In this document: in pieces, positions 20,901 through 32,694 of the stretch | Layout of the letters: each line of letters starts with the position of its first letter | Position numbering within the stretch: position 1 is the first letter of the stretch | Assembly: GCA_907165275.2 (NCBI GenBank) | Contig: OU015664.1 | Coordinates: 4,984,001-5,048,000 of the forward strand | From: Zygaena filipendulae | Lineage: Eukaryota > Arthropoda > Insecta > Lepidoptera > Zygaenidae | Direction of reading: 5' to 3' | Length of the DNA: 64,000 nt | Translations under genes and position numbers: made by a program | Notes under the pieces: generated by a model | What the model was told of the DNA's origin: nothing | What the model saw: only the letters and a program-made list of their open reading frames with translations | Database searches by the model: none

Positions 20901-23900
20901 ATAAAAAGGTACTTTTTTCCTCTTATATAGCCTGTGAGAGATGATGATTGGTACATAATTTAAGGTGCGAAAGTGTAACAAACAATCGAAACCAACGCAT
21001 CTATAAATGTTACATACAATAAGATTAGATAGATTTTTTGCACACGAGTGCAAAAATTAGACTACAAGTCAGAAATTGCTTACCATATCTACAAGCATCT
21101 GTCCGGGCCATGCCAGAAAAAATATACTGTAGAGTAATACCAATGCTACCCCTCCATTAACGTATGAATCGAATCCACTTTCAGCCTGTATTAAATTGAA
21201 TTAATTTAACATCCGGCGGTAACTAAGTAACTAAACACTTTAGAGAAACAATAAATTTATTCTTACCACAGCCATGAAACCGAAAAACCCAATTATCAAT
21301 GACTTGAACGAAATAACGAACAACATTATAACACCAAATATTTCAGTGAGCTTATCCGATAGCCTGTGAAACAATAGCAGATTATGCACCGAGGGAGTAA
21401 AGCAGTGTCTTACATCACGTGCGGCATATTGAACCCTGAACGTAAGGAGGGACTCTAGAGTTAATCCCCGAGCATAGCGAGGGGTATTAAAAATTTAACT
21501 CCTGAGCGAAGCGAGGGAGTTGTGTAGAGTCCTGACTCCTGAGTGAAGCGAGGGGTTTAAGCTATCCGTGACGAAGACAGGCTTTATCCTCGAGGTGCAT
21601 ACTCTACTTTTCATACCTACTGCGAGACATGCCTCTTTACACAGGTAGACGGTTTATTCGAAAATAGAACTGGCCACCACAGGAAGAACACATAAAAAGA
21701 AAACAAAACGCTGAGAGTTTTCCTACAAATAAAAATGGGAGTTTCATACAACATTTTACCTCCCTCTCTTGGGTTGGAATGTAATGCCTTGCTTTACGTT
21801 GAGATTGCGTGATATGTAATTGGACATTATCGAGCAGGTGGTATGAAAATGGTTTTTACATCTCTCATATTCGGTAAGTAGGTCCTTATTACCCCCAAAT
21901 GGGGCTTGTAGGTGACCAATTAGCGCTCTAGGGTAATAATGTAACTAGAAAAACCCTAGGGCGGTAAGTGATTTAAAAAAAAAACTCTTCACTCTTTCAA
22001 AAAGTTCGCGTACATCTAACCATCATACTGGCAATAGACATCATGCATTCAGCCCAATGACAAAAGAGGTCGCTTTGCTATTCAGCCTTGTCTTCGTATG
22101 AGTATAATAGTCATCAATTTTAAATATCGAACGGCGAAGCTCAATTTCGTTCTAGAAAAAGAAAAATTAATAAAATGTTTTATTCTTGTAATGCCGGTTT
22201 TTTTCTACTTACCTCACAATCGAGATGTAAAGCAGAGTAGTTAGCTCGGGTGTAAGCATTACAGCCCTTGGCTGCTAATCTACTATTACGTCAGGTTGGT
22301 TAGGACCTAATTGCAAAATACCTTGGCTCTTATAACTTATTCACTATGACTGCAGCGCGTGGCGTTGGAGTGTGGGACGTGGGTGCGTTACGAACAGGGC
22401 GGCATTTTGGCAGGGGCGGCAGTTCACAGATGACGGTTAAAGAAAAAAAAAAAGTTTTTCTTTTAAATTTAATGAAAGTTGATTTTCTTCAACGTTTTTT
22501 CTGTCGGTATTTTGTTGTTACCAGAGAGAAGGTAATCACTACGTTTTACCATACTATATCCAGGTTTTTATTAGTTTTTTTTTACATTTACGTATATTTT
22601 CACTTTTCAGCCAGTATTATTCAGTAAGAGTAGGTACCATTTTTATCATGCCCCAATTTTTTATATAGTATAATCAATTGTAAAAACAAGAGGGCGGCAA
22701 ATTTGGGATCCTCATTATATTGTAATGAATACTAACCTTAGCTTTTAATTACTAACACTATGTGGATGTTTGGTCCGAAATAAAAGTTAATATTACAGTC
22801 ATTATTATAACACGTCGCGTTAAGATAACGCGCCACAAAAACTGTTTTGCTTTCATTGCTCACAGAAGTTTCACTTCAAAAACCTACAAGGTGTTTTATG
22901 ACATACAGAATATTAGATCTCACCAAAAACATTTTTATGTAAAATGATGCAAGTCGAGACCATATCGTCATATGGTCTAAACTGTCATAATTATAGTGGC
23001 ACTGTTAAAAAGTTATCAGATCTCATTTAGAGCCAAGCTTATAAATCTACACAACCTAACTCTACAAGGCCTAACTTCTCAAACTCTACACCTAGTCAGA
23101 ATATGTGACTTGGCCATTTCGCTCCATTCACATGAGCTTTTCAGTTCTTGTAGTAACGAAACGGCTTATAAAAGGTTTTGAAATAGCAAATTTTCATAAA
23201 ATGATGTACCTATACTACCCTTAATTTCTTATTCATGAAAAATCTTGGTACGCCTTTTCATATTGTTTTCTTGACTTTTCTGGTAATAATTGGTTAGAAA
23301 TGTCCTTTGCTGCATAACAAATATCTAGTGGTGTGTCATGAAAGCTTGTATCACTCATTTTTGTAAACAACAAAGTAATAATTTTTTGCAATAGGTAGAT
23401 ACAGGTACCTAATTTCAAAACAAAAATGGCAGAATACGAAGTATTAATAACCTTGCTTTTTTAAATTACAAAGTTTTGGTAGTGAAACCTGCATGAACAC
23501 AATGTTCTTTATTTGAATTCGAGCTGCATAATGAAATTCTGTAGGTACAACACACTTTTGAATAATATAATGACACTGGCTGTTTTAATGTGGGATTTAT
23601 AGCATGGGAGTAGACAAAAGTATTACTGCGTTATGGAATTTATTAGAATTTATACTTCTATTCTTGGAATCATTATTAAAATGAAGAAAACAATCCCAAA
23701 AACATACACGGGTTTATTTTATTTAATATTTACTATTAGACAATATGTCTGCCGAATGTTCCTTTTTTGACCACAGTGATCGATTCGTGGTTCTACCACC
23801 ACCTACTTCGCACCCAGCGATATCGTTATTGAACACAATATGTATATTGTGAAACAGAGCTGATGGTAAAGTACTAGCGTCTCTTAATCGGGTAAAAAAC

Positions 23901-26531
23901 ACAAAAGTCTTATAGATATCTACTCTAAACAAAGAAAAATAAAATACAGATTTAATCAAAAAGACAAAAATTCACGTAACACATACATTATTGTGATAAT
24001 CAATAATTAATTTTATTTACTGATTGATTCCAAGTTGTTATCTATAGGTATAAATACAATAAAAATGAATCGCCGAAATGTAGACGCACATAACTTCCGA
24101 ACGGTTGCAGTAAGTTTGATAATTCTTTTTTTTTTGTGTTCGTTATTTTCAGGACAAGGTTTGTATGAAAGAAGTTTGGAGTTTCTGCGGGAATTCCAAA
24201 ACTCACGCGGGTGAATCGCCGAAACGGATGGACCGATTTTTGACGGGACTTTGCTAAGTAGCTGATGTTGTAAGTAGTAAATTAGGCTACTTCGGAGTTC
24301 CATGTGGGAATTCCGAAACTCACGCGGGTGAATCTCCGAAACGATTTGACAGATTTTGACGGAATTTTCACTGCTAATTAATTAACTGATGTTATAAGGA
24401 GTACTAAATTAGGTTGCTTTGGAGTTCCTGCGGCTTTCGAAACTCACGATGGTGAAACCACGGGGCACAGCTAGTTCGCTTTCCAGTGTAAGTAGATAGA
24501 GATACTTAGGTACTTTATTTTTGTGTTTTTTGAAGTCTTAATGTTTTTCCCTTATGAAGATGATACTATGAAATAATTACCTTATTGCCATTTGATGCCT
24601 TCTGACTATTTTTTTCAGACCTTTCAAATGCATGCCCTCAATTGTCATGCTATTATTATTCACATCGTCCTTTGTTAATGGTTTACCTAACTTCTTTAAA
24701 TCAAACTGAAGCAGGGAAAAGAGTATTGTTGTGTTGCTGATCAAAGTTACCACTAACAGATCACACGGCACATTACAATAGAGGTGGTAAAGAAATGCTG
24801 AAATTTAATAAATTAATGTATTATTATAGAGCAAATAACTAAAACTATCTAATATTTTTTATTGATACTGAAATTGAAACAACTTTATTTGACACAACAC
24901 ATAGAAAATTAAAACACAGTAGACACATTGAACAGACAAAAAGATATGAATGAGGGTCCGCTTCCCAACCGCCAAACAAACGCTCAACGCTGCCCGCCGA
25001 CCTGACCCTACGATCGGGGACCCGATTCTCACGCAGTAGATGTTTTTCAGTGTGGTAATTCGTATGCGAAAGTTCCCGTTCTACTGAAAAGTTCGATTGG
25101 ATCGTACTCGTATCCGCAAGCCAGTGTTACTCACTCTCGAAAATATTTACCCCTAAAGGTTATGTCAAAAACCCCTAAATCCCCTAAACCCCTAATTAGG
25201 AGGTTTATTAGAAAGTTTATTTTATATTATTTTTATTTTTAAATAGTTAAAGAACATACAGTTACAAATAAAATACATTACAATAAACATAAAAATAAAC
25301 AGACATAGAGTCCAAAAAATAAAACAAAATTTTAACAAAAATATCAAAACCGACTTCCAAAAACACAAAACTAAAAAACTAAAAATAAAAAGCTAAAAAT
25401 AACAAAATACCGATTTTATCCAAAAGACAAAAACACACGTAATATTATTATTGGTTTGTGCTACCACTGGTCGGTTTGAATTCGGTGACAAGCCCGCTGG
25501 TGTCTGCCCACATGGGTTGTTCTGCTCACGAAGAGCTGGTGCGGGAGTCGACTTAGCCCATCTTCCCCCTCCATATTTGGCTTGTCACCGACTTCATACC
25601 GATCAGTGGTAGCACAAACCAATAATAATATTACGTGTGTTTTTGTCTTTTGGATTAAATCGGTATTTTGTTATTTTTAGCTTTTTATTTTTAGTTTTTT
25701 AGTTTTGTGTTTTTGGAAGTCGGTTTTGATTTTTTTGTTAAAATTTTGTTTATTTCTCGCTTTTAAGTGACTTAGTTCGTAATTTCTCTAAGTTACAATA
25801 GCCTAATGTCAACTGCTCATCACCTTTTACAAAATATTGCTTTTCCCGACGCAGGGACGTTAATTATTGAGGAGTTCTCCTAGTACATCACCATCAAGTT
25901 CCACTTCACCATATACATTGTGACGGGCATAAATTGTTTAGAAACCATATTAAAGTTAACGATTCGGAACCCGTGAAATACCCATTATTGAGTAGTTCCG
26001 ATGACCATCTGTGGTCTTCATCATCAGTTCCCCTTCTTCAAATTTTGCTTTCCGAAAGCAAAGAAACCTTTTACTATAAAAAATACAAAAATCGCTATAA
26101 GTGTTCTCATAATTTTTGAAGAGTTCCCTCGATTACTCCAAGATCCCATCATCAGATCTCGACTTGGTGACAATGGAATCAATTTGGGAGTATCCCCTTT
26201 CAAACAAAAAAACAATTTTCGAAATCGCTTCAATCGGAACCCGTGAAATACGTATTATTTTTGAGTTGTTCCGATGACCACCTGTGGTCTTCATCATCAG
26301 TTCCACTTCTTCAAATTTTACTTTCCGAAAGCAAATGAACGATTTACTATCAAAAATACCCAAATCGCTATAGGTGTGCCTATAATTTTTGAAGAGTTCC
26401 CTCGATTTCTCCAAGATCCCATCATCAGATCCCGACTTGGTGGCAATGGGACCTAATTGGGAGTATTCCCTTTCCAACAAAAAAAGAATTTTTCAAATCG
26501 GTCCAACCGTCTTCGAGTAATCGGTGAACAT

Positions 26532-26585
<54 letters not shown>

Positions 26586-29500
26586 ATACATACAATCGAA
26601 CATAGAACCTCCTCCTTTTTGGAATTCGGTTAAAAAATAGTTTATAATTTATAAACAATACATAGCACCAAGATTTTTGCCTTAGTTTCTAAGCTATTAG
26701 GACGAAAATATTGGTCTTATAAAAAAAATTTGATCGAAAGAAAAAATATCTCTTAATTTTTTATCGACCATTAACTTTTTCATCATCACAAATGAAGACC
26801 CATAATCATTCAAATGTTTGCTAATTATGAAAATAGTAAAAAAATATAAGAAACTTTTTTGTATAAAACTGAACTTTGAACAACTTTTATTTAATTTTTT
26901 TTATACACCCAATATTTTCGCCGTAATATTGAAAATTTGACAGCATAAATGATTGCTATTTTGAAATTGCGGCAATAATTTTAAAGTTTCAATAAAAAAA
27001 TACATTAACAACGCTTCTTTTGTCATAAAAAGTAATAAATTTCTTATGTTTTTGCATCTGGAGCGTTTGGGATTGTGTTTTTTGGACTCGCGTTATGGGC
27101 AATGTTATTGGGACATAGTGAATAAGGGCCCTGTATAGTTAACTATATCCTTCGCAGTATTCTAAATGGACGTCATACCTTACAGTGCTCGCAGTGCATA
27201 CCGGAACATACCCTGTGGGCTGTCACTGTCATAAACACACTTGTCTTGTATTCGCAAAAATCACTAACGCGAAAGTTTGTGAGTATGGATGGATGTTTGT
27301 TACTCTTTCACGCAAAAACTACTATTTTTAAACTCAGACGAAATAAAAACTCAAGACGGAGCGCTGTCAACAAAAAAGTGAAGCCGGTTTCGTAAACATG
27401 TGGGTTTTTAGTGAGTGTTGCCGTGCAGTGAAAACTTATTACCCAAAATGGTTAAGTTCTAGAAAGATGAATGGATAAGTAAATAGATAAGTTAGTATTT
27501 TTTTCAGTTGTATACCTCGGTTGTAAAATCGGCAACCTTAAAAATATAGGTTTCGAAGTTATGATAAAACATGGAAAATAAAAATTAACGCCTATTTACA
27601 CTTACATTAATTTTATGAATATTAAAAGTTAAAATCGAAATAGGTAAATGAACGTGTTACATTACGTTCCAGGTCACATTAACTTACCCAAAAAACGGGG
27701 ACTATTGTGACGCTCACTAGTAGCAACACTTATGAAAGTTGCGGAGGTTTTGTGTTCCAAGTTGTTATAAATTAATAAAATTGATATTTTATTAAAAATG
27801 TGGTTCTATCCTGCTTTTTATTTTTCGAAGATTGGTTTTTACACCCTCTCACTACAAAATTTGGCATTTTTTCTTTAAAAATAGGAATTATTACAGCGTG
27901 ACACTCCGCGCGTCGGAATAGCTCGACTAACAAGGTAAGGCGTAGTTTCGTTATATGTGTGTGCGTGTAACTGTGCATGTACACGCCGAGGCGTAGTTTT
28001 ATCGGCTTCACTTCGTTGTTCACAGCGCTCCGTCTTTACTTTTTATTTCGTCTGAGGATTTAAATGAAACTTTACAATAATATAGCATATACATCAGATT
28101 AACACATAGGGTACTTTTTATCCCGGAATTTCCGCGGGAACTCTGAAATTATCGCTTGTGAAACCGCGGGGCACAAATAGTAGGTACATAATATTTTCTT
28201 TATGTGAAAACTTAAATGCTATTATGACTTACATATATGTATACATATCAAAATGTTAACTTAGCTGTAAGTTTTCCGAAGCAATTAAACAAAATAAAAA
28301 AGAAAACAAAAAATTGCCTATGAAAAAATGTCCATTCCAATTTGTTTGTTTTGAATTGAATACCTACCTGAATTTTGCGTGCTACCGCGACCGTAAGTAG
28401 GTACCTCTCTACCTACATTTAAAAAAAGTTGTATTGCTACTTATCGGCTGTGGAGAAACAATCGTCTAGTCTAAATCGAATACTGAATAGTAGAAGCTGA
28501 TGAAGAGCTGCAAAGTAGAAAAATTTCAAGTTTTTTCACTAAAAATTAAGCTTAAAGACCATGGATTAATATAAGTAGGTAAATCAAGAGCTAAATTCCT
28601 AAACGGGCTAAAAAGACTGGAGGAAAGGTTATTTGATAGGTACAATTATAATTTTAACAGCTGCTAACAGAGTGATGTTTGATCGAACTTTTACGATTGT
28701 GAAAGCCATATTGAAAAAAGAAGAAGAAGAAACTGTGTTAGGTTCGAAGAAAATTCGAATTTCGAAGTTTTTACGAATGTGAACTTTCCTCTCTTGCGTG
28801 AGAATTGGGCCCAGAGATCGCAAGCGCAACCCTTCCACCAGGCGAGTCCCATTTGGCGATTGAAAAACAGACACCCGAGGGGCTATTATGTAACTTTTGT
28901 TTGTATAATTTTTCGGTTGCAATCAAAAACATGGCGGTTTTGCGATTACAATATGCACATTTTGACACCTACAATATCTAGCAAAAAACATACTTCAAAA
29001 CTTGAAGCTGTCCAAACATCACAAATTCGCTATTTTTCTGATTGTAACTGAAATATGATAGCAACAAAAGTAACATAATTGCCCTGCTGCTTTACACAAT
29101 AAAAGCGCTTAAAATTTTCATTATTTTTTTATTTTTTTTTATTTTCGTTTATTCAGGACAACAACAGCTACAAAAACATATAATAGATTTAGATTACAAG
29201 ATTACTACACTATGAGCCAATAATAGTTACCCTTATATAAAGTACAGAATTTAGCAGTACGTACACAAAACTATAAAAATTTAGAAACACAGAACTTAAA
29301 AGTAAAATAAAAGTAACAATGTAAGGCTTTATGATTGGAATTCGGAACGGAATATATAAGTATATAGGTAAAAAGAAATACACATACATATACACACACG
29401 AATACAAACATATACATATAATCATACAAATAAACATTAATATTAATATAAATACATACATAACTATATACATACATACATACTAATATATACATACATA

Positions 29501-30849
29501 ACTACATACATACATTATAGACAATGTGTGACGACACTCGGACCACGCACACGCATATTCAGTCATAAACATCGCACTTATATTTTACGGAACTCGTAAT
29601 ACAAAATAATAAAGCAAATTGTTTACGCACCTGTCATAGATTGCCAAATGTATATAAGAACATATGTAAAGAAAGAATCTACTTCAAATGGATAGTACAA
29701 TGGGAATGGAAATAAATCATAATCCACGTGTGATTTCCTCATAATAATAATATGATTATAGATGTTGTATAGAAACGGAATTACAAAAAATGCTAAACAC
29801 GCTGGGTAGGTCGAGAAGAAAAGGACTGAAAATAAATTATTATTTTTTAGTTTTTGTTAATAATAAAATATAGTTCATATTTGAAGTACCTACCTACATA
29901 CGCTATGCGTGAAACTGTAGGTCTACATGACAAAATTAATGACAATTTGATTCCATGGAAATATAATGATTAAATAGCTACTTATAAACTACTTACTATT
30001 GTTGAAAATATTTATTTTATGCATCATTTTTTTCTTAATATTTATTTTTTTATCATTCTCATCGACGTACTCCAGCAATAATTTCCCAATTTCGTCAATA
30101 ACATTTCTAATCTGTTCTTTTTTTAAGATCATGATTATGAGCTTTATTGTATCTGTAAATTCAATCACACTTGAGAATGTCGGTAAATGCCACTCATATT
30201 TAAGGCGTATAATAAGGTCACACTAGCGTCCCTAAAAAAAAGTTACTTCTAAGATACGCAGAAATATCAGCACATTTTTGTTTTGATAGAATAGAATATT
30301 TTTTTATTGCACAACAGACACATATACAGAAAGTTGACAAAAAATAATTTAGAAACCAATTTTTTTTACAAACAACATAGATCTAAATATAAATATGTAC
30401 CTGTCTATATTTTTCTACATATTTTACCTATAGACATTGTTCTCCTATATCCCAATTTTAAATGAGATATTTTGAAAGATATGATTTTTATAGTGGTTGG
30501 CACTAAGACCACTATTTTTAAAGGACTTAATTACCTATAAAAAGCAGTTCAACAAATCCTATGTGGTTAATGGTTATAGGTACTCACCTTCTAAATGTAT
30601 AAAGAGAGCAGGCAAACCACCTGCTAACTCCAATAGACCCACCTTTTTATCTCGATCCAAAATAAACAAAAGAACCTGACATGTCGAAAATACAGAAATT
30701 GAAATACAAAAAGCAATAAGTTTTCCATGTTTTCTGAAAAAACTGTGTTCGGGGTTCACGTACAAATGAAATCCCAGTGTATCGAAAAGTCTGATTTGAC
30801 GAATAAACGTATTTTTATAATCAGGAGAATAATTAACCAAGTCTACCAT
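17995..30849 (-). CDS. odorant receptor, OR-A (7tm_6 family)
   Basis: Nine exons on the minus strand join in frame to 415 codons plus stop: 30849-30588, 30152-29997, 29825-29631, 24797-24581, 21363-21267, 21185-21084, 20300-20212, 19439-19373, 18057-17995. All introns are GT-AG. The start MVDLVNYSPDYKNTF and the total length suit insect ORs. A hydrophobic TM1 follows HGKLIAFC, exon 5 is a membrane segment (IFGVIMLFVISFKSLIIGFF), exon 6 ends FFLAWPGQMLVDM, and the C-terminus has PCCLSALGFTDITMETFTK then IATSTYPYISLL, the conserved tail of this family. Insect ORs are seven-pass proteins with a cytoplasmic N-terminus that form ligand-gated channels with Orco in sensory neuron dendrites. The ligand cannot be inferred. 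Introns 3, 4 and 8 are swollen by repeats. It is a close paralogue of OR-B. Confidence 0.93.
18360..18757 (+). repeat. composite repeat, module S copy
   Basis: The block runs from the AAATCGGTCCAATCGGAACC region to CCTCCTCCTTTTTGGAGGTC GGTTAAAA, matching the S half of the copy at 25350-26633. It lies in OR-A intron 8 and ends next to the copia-like fragment. Confidence 0.75.
18765..18968 (+). pseudogene. copia-type integrase fragment
   Basis: The frame from 18765 to the stop at 18966-18968 reads a Ty1/copia integrase core: GLFMKKRIQNLRSVNGTDYR, then KAHGIQQWRLSAPYTPQQNG and VSE. The family motif is RSDNGxEY; here the catalytic Asp position is Val, so the fragment is dead as well as short. 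There are no LTRs, gag or reverse transcriptase around it. It lies antisense inside OR-A intron 8 and abuts the end of a composite repeat, so the two may have moved together. Confidence 0.8.
19255..19340 (-). repeat. Helitron-like end shared by OR-A and OR-B
   Basis: The stretch GACGCGGCAGAGACTTTG-TTTTATTATATGTGTAAGGA next to OR-A exon 8 has its counterpart at the same place in OR-B intron 8 (about 35455-35540). It matches the reverse-oriented repeats at 31040-31210. The shared position implies an insertion older than the OR-A/OR-B split. Confidence 0.55.
19734..19925. mobile_element. foldback element with nested inverted repeats
   Basis: Outer arms of 22 bp at 19734-19755 and 19904-19925 (GTTATCCTCGGGAGAAAGAC and its complement) are perfect. 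An inner pair at 19831-19846 and 19894-19909 (AGACTTATTTAGTCCC and its complement) nests inside. The GC-rich core GGCGCCCGAGCGTAGCGAAG resembles short CpG-bearing repeats elsewhere in the window. It lies in OR-A intron 7. Confidence 0.7.
21400..21600. repeat. degenerate tandem GAGC-AGCGAGGG repeats
   Basis: The words CGAGCATAGCGAGGGG, TGAGCGAAGCGAGGGA and TGAGTGAAGCGAGGGG recur about every 50 bases. They resemble the core of the foldback element at 19734-19925 (CGAGCGTAGCGAAGGC). The array sits just upstream of OR-A exon 5, in intron 4. Confidence 0.5.
21601..24160. other. OR-A intron 4, no recognised feature
   Basis: This is AT-rich sequence between exons 4 and 5. A few GC-richer words (about 22350-22430) are present, but no splice-compatible coding exon or known domain was seen. 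Confidence 0.45.
24180..24476 (+). mobile_element. Helitron-like element with duplicated internal block
   Basis: Two copies of the unit TCACGCGGGTGAATC-CCGAAACG ... GATTTTGACGGAATTTTCAC lie in tandem (about 24190-24310 and 24311-24440). The whole ends GGTGAAACCACGGGGCACAG then CTAG. Related blocks occur at 5490-5668 and 54405-54600. Confidence 0.65.
25151..25202 (+). repeat. degenerate CCCCTAA repeats
   Basis: Four CCCCTAA or CCCTAA words occur in about 50 bases. Insect telomeres are (CCTAA)n, but this is too short and irregular to call an interstitial telomere tract. Confidence 0.35.
25350..26633 (+). mobile_element. composite repeat, most complete copy (about 1.28 kb)
   Basis: It begins CCGACTTCCAAAAACACAAA and ends CCTCCTCCTTTTTGGAATTC GGTTAAAA, so the two ends are roughly inverted around CCGACTTCC/GGAAGTCGG. 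Module R (25350-25735) is a long imperfect palindrome. Module S follows and is present twice in tandem (about 25960-26225 and 26235-26520). It ends with a 49-A tract. It lies in OR-A intron 3. No transposase is encoded, so it would be non-autonomous; the class is not clear. Confidence 0.7.
26536..26584 (+). repeat. A49 homopolymer
   Basis: An uninterrupted run of 49 A lies inside the composite repeat. Other copies have about 8-10 A at this place, so its length is probably polymorphic or affected by sequencing. Confidence 0.9.
27262..28181 (+). mobile_element. Helitron-like element interrupted by a TIR element
   Basis: The left part (27262-27332: ACGCGAAAGTTTGTGAGTAT to CACGCAAAAACTACT) and right part (28057-28181: GATTTAAATGAAACTTTACA to GTGAAACCGCGGGGCACAAA TAG) fit the continuous consensus seen at 13967-14165. 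The interruption is exactly the TIR element 27333-28056. Confidence 0.7.
27333..28056. mobile_element. 724-bp TIR element nested in a Helitron-like repeat
   Basis: Long imperfect terminal inverted repeats of about 50 bp start CTCAGACGAAATAAAAACTC on the left; the right end in reverse complement reads CTCAGACGAAATAAAAAGTA. Both continue into AAGACGGAGCGCTGT and GAAGTGAAGCCG. The flanks TTTTTAAA (left) and GATTTAAA (right) could be an imperfect 8-bp target duplication, which would suit a hAT-like element, but this is not certain. No transposase frame is present. It lies in OR-A intron 3. Confidence 0.72.
28880..29084. mobile_element. MITE-like element, copy 1 (about 205 bp)
   Basis: The ends GGGCTATTATGTAACTTTTG and (reverse complement) GGGCAATTATGTTACTTTTG are inverted repeats. 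A second copy in the opposite orientation lies at 41797-42023 and shares TTTGATTGCAACTG-AAAATTAT, GCAAAAC-CCATGTTTTT and the two short internal arms. It lies in OR-A intron 3. Confidence 0.7.
29380..29515. repeat. (ATAC/CATA)n microsatellite tract
   Basis: Interrupted runs of CATACATA and ACACATACATATACACAC-type words occur just upstream of OR-A exon 4 in transcript order, inside intron 3. The long open frames on the minus strand here are only translated repeat. Confidence 0.8.
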
Positions 30850-31039
30850 GTTTGCGGCTGTATCTACGAGTACTCTATATCAAATATTATCTTCAATATA
30901 TAAGTCGTCGTTACACCAACGTTTTTATTGTATGAATATAAAAATCGTTATTCTTTTCAATAGTACAGTTGGAAAGAAAGTCATGTTTGCGGGATAAGAC
31001 AGCTGAAAATGATACATATTACATAATAAGTATATTATG

Positions 31040-31210
31040 TACTAGCTGTCGCCCGTGGTTTTCAGGATAAACTATGCGTATATAAACCTTACCCTTGAAT
31101 CCTTCTATCTATTGGTGAAAACCGCATGAGAATCCGTTCAGTAGTCTTTAAGTTTATCGCGAACAGACAGACAGACGACGCGGCGGAGAACTTAGTTTTA
31201 TAATATGTAA
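31040..31210 (-). repeat. Helitron-like fragment, reverse orientation
   Basis: It opens ACTAGCTGTCGCCCGTGGTT, the reverse complement of the usual 3' end. It then carries AACCGCATGAGAATCCGTTC AGTAGT and ends near AGTTTTATAATATGTAAGGA. Similar reversed copies are at 32338-32480, 35340-35490 and 44480-44640. Confidence 0.6.
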
Positions 31211-32694
31211 GGATATTATTTGAATATTTAACTATGGAGAATTAATGGAAGCTTCAAGAAAGGATTATTCCAACCTATTAAAAAATATTCGCCGGAAATA
31301 CTAGTAAGTACCTACTATTACATCATACACTACTGCCATAAATAGTTACATACACAAGTCAAATCACCAACTTTTAAACTAAATTAAATTGGTACTTCCT
31401 CCTTAAAAATGGCGCAGCTATTTTTTTTAAGTTCATGGCCGACATTTTAAGATGTATGGAAAGTGTAATGATATCCATATCGTGATATTTTATTATACTA
31501 AAACAAGTAAAACAATAGTTTTGATTTTAAATAAAAGGTCGATTGAAGCAAAATTACATTTTTAATCGATAGGGTAGTTTTAATTTTACAACTATAACAT
31601 TTTGTTGTTGAAAGTACCAAAAGCAAAGTTTTCGGTTTCCCGGTTCGACATAATTACCCCGACCCCATTAATTAACACAAGTATTTGAAACTTTCAAGAT
31701 ATTGTATAAGTTGTGTTACGTGTAGCAACTTATTATAAGAATGAGTAATATTTCATTAGAGGAAGTACCTACCATTGCTGTACCTACTTTTAAAAAACTA
31801 CAAGTTGATAAGCGTGCTTACAGCTAAGTTCGTAGAAGATAAGAAAACTCGGCAAGTCAATAAGCATGGAAAAGTTCGTAGAAAAAACTAGAGATAGGAT
31901 TTTTAAAGTAATTTGACAATGGGGGTCTGAGGTATCATTTAATTTTGGAAAAGGGGGGTCTCGTGCCTAAAATAGTTTGGGAATCCCTGAACTGACAAAA
32001 AGTTTATGACAAAAATACCCTCGTATTTTTCTCATAAAACACCAAAACTTTTTGTCTTCCTCAATTAGCGGCTTTAATTTTTATTCGAATTAGATATATG
32101 TTATGTTGAGAATTAGGAAATATTTTCTAGTTTTCAAAACAGTACTGTCTAGTCGAGCAAGCATGTTAAAAAAACGATTATATCCTTACGAATTTATTTT
32201 CTATCCTTGCACGAAATAGCTCGAAAGCAATATTTGATTACACAGCACATAATATAATGCCTCAGGGGCATTGTTAAAAGTGGGACGTACCTAAGGGTGA
32301 AAAATTGTATGATAGAACCACAGATTATATAATATACTAGCTGTCTCCTGCAGTTTCATCCGCAGTAGTATTTAGAGTTCCCGCGCGAATTCCAGGGTCA
32401 ACTATAGATATAAACATTCCTCATTAATTACTCTATTTATTGGTGAAAACCACATAAAAATCCGTTCAGGACTTAAAATTTTAAATTCCTTAAAATTTTT
32501 CATTTTAAAAATGATAGGAAACAGGTTCGATTGTGCTTATATCTGTCATTGCTGCATCAAACACAGTCCTATCAGCGAAATTAAATTTTAAACAAATAAA
32601 TGTACTAACACTTAGAATAAGATAAAATTGTTACTAACTATATTGAGTCACAGTTACTTGAAATAAATTATTATTATGATTATTATTATTATTA

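Noticed and set aside
22346..22627. 93-codon plus-strand frame in OR-A intron 4
   Set aside because: It opens Gly/Arg-rich and then turns into translated AT-rich sequence; no domain, splice context or repeat partner was found.
26425..26658. minus-strand frame with poly-Phe
   Set aside because: It is a translated A49 tract within a repeat.
29210..29495. two minus-strand hydrophobic, Tyr/Val-rich frames
   Set aside because: They are translations of the CATA/ATAC microsatellite in OR-A intron 3.
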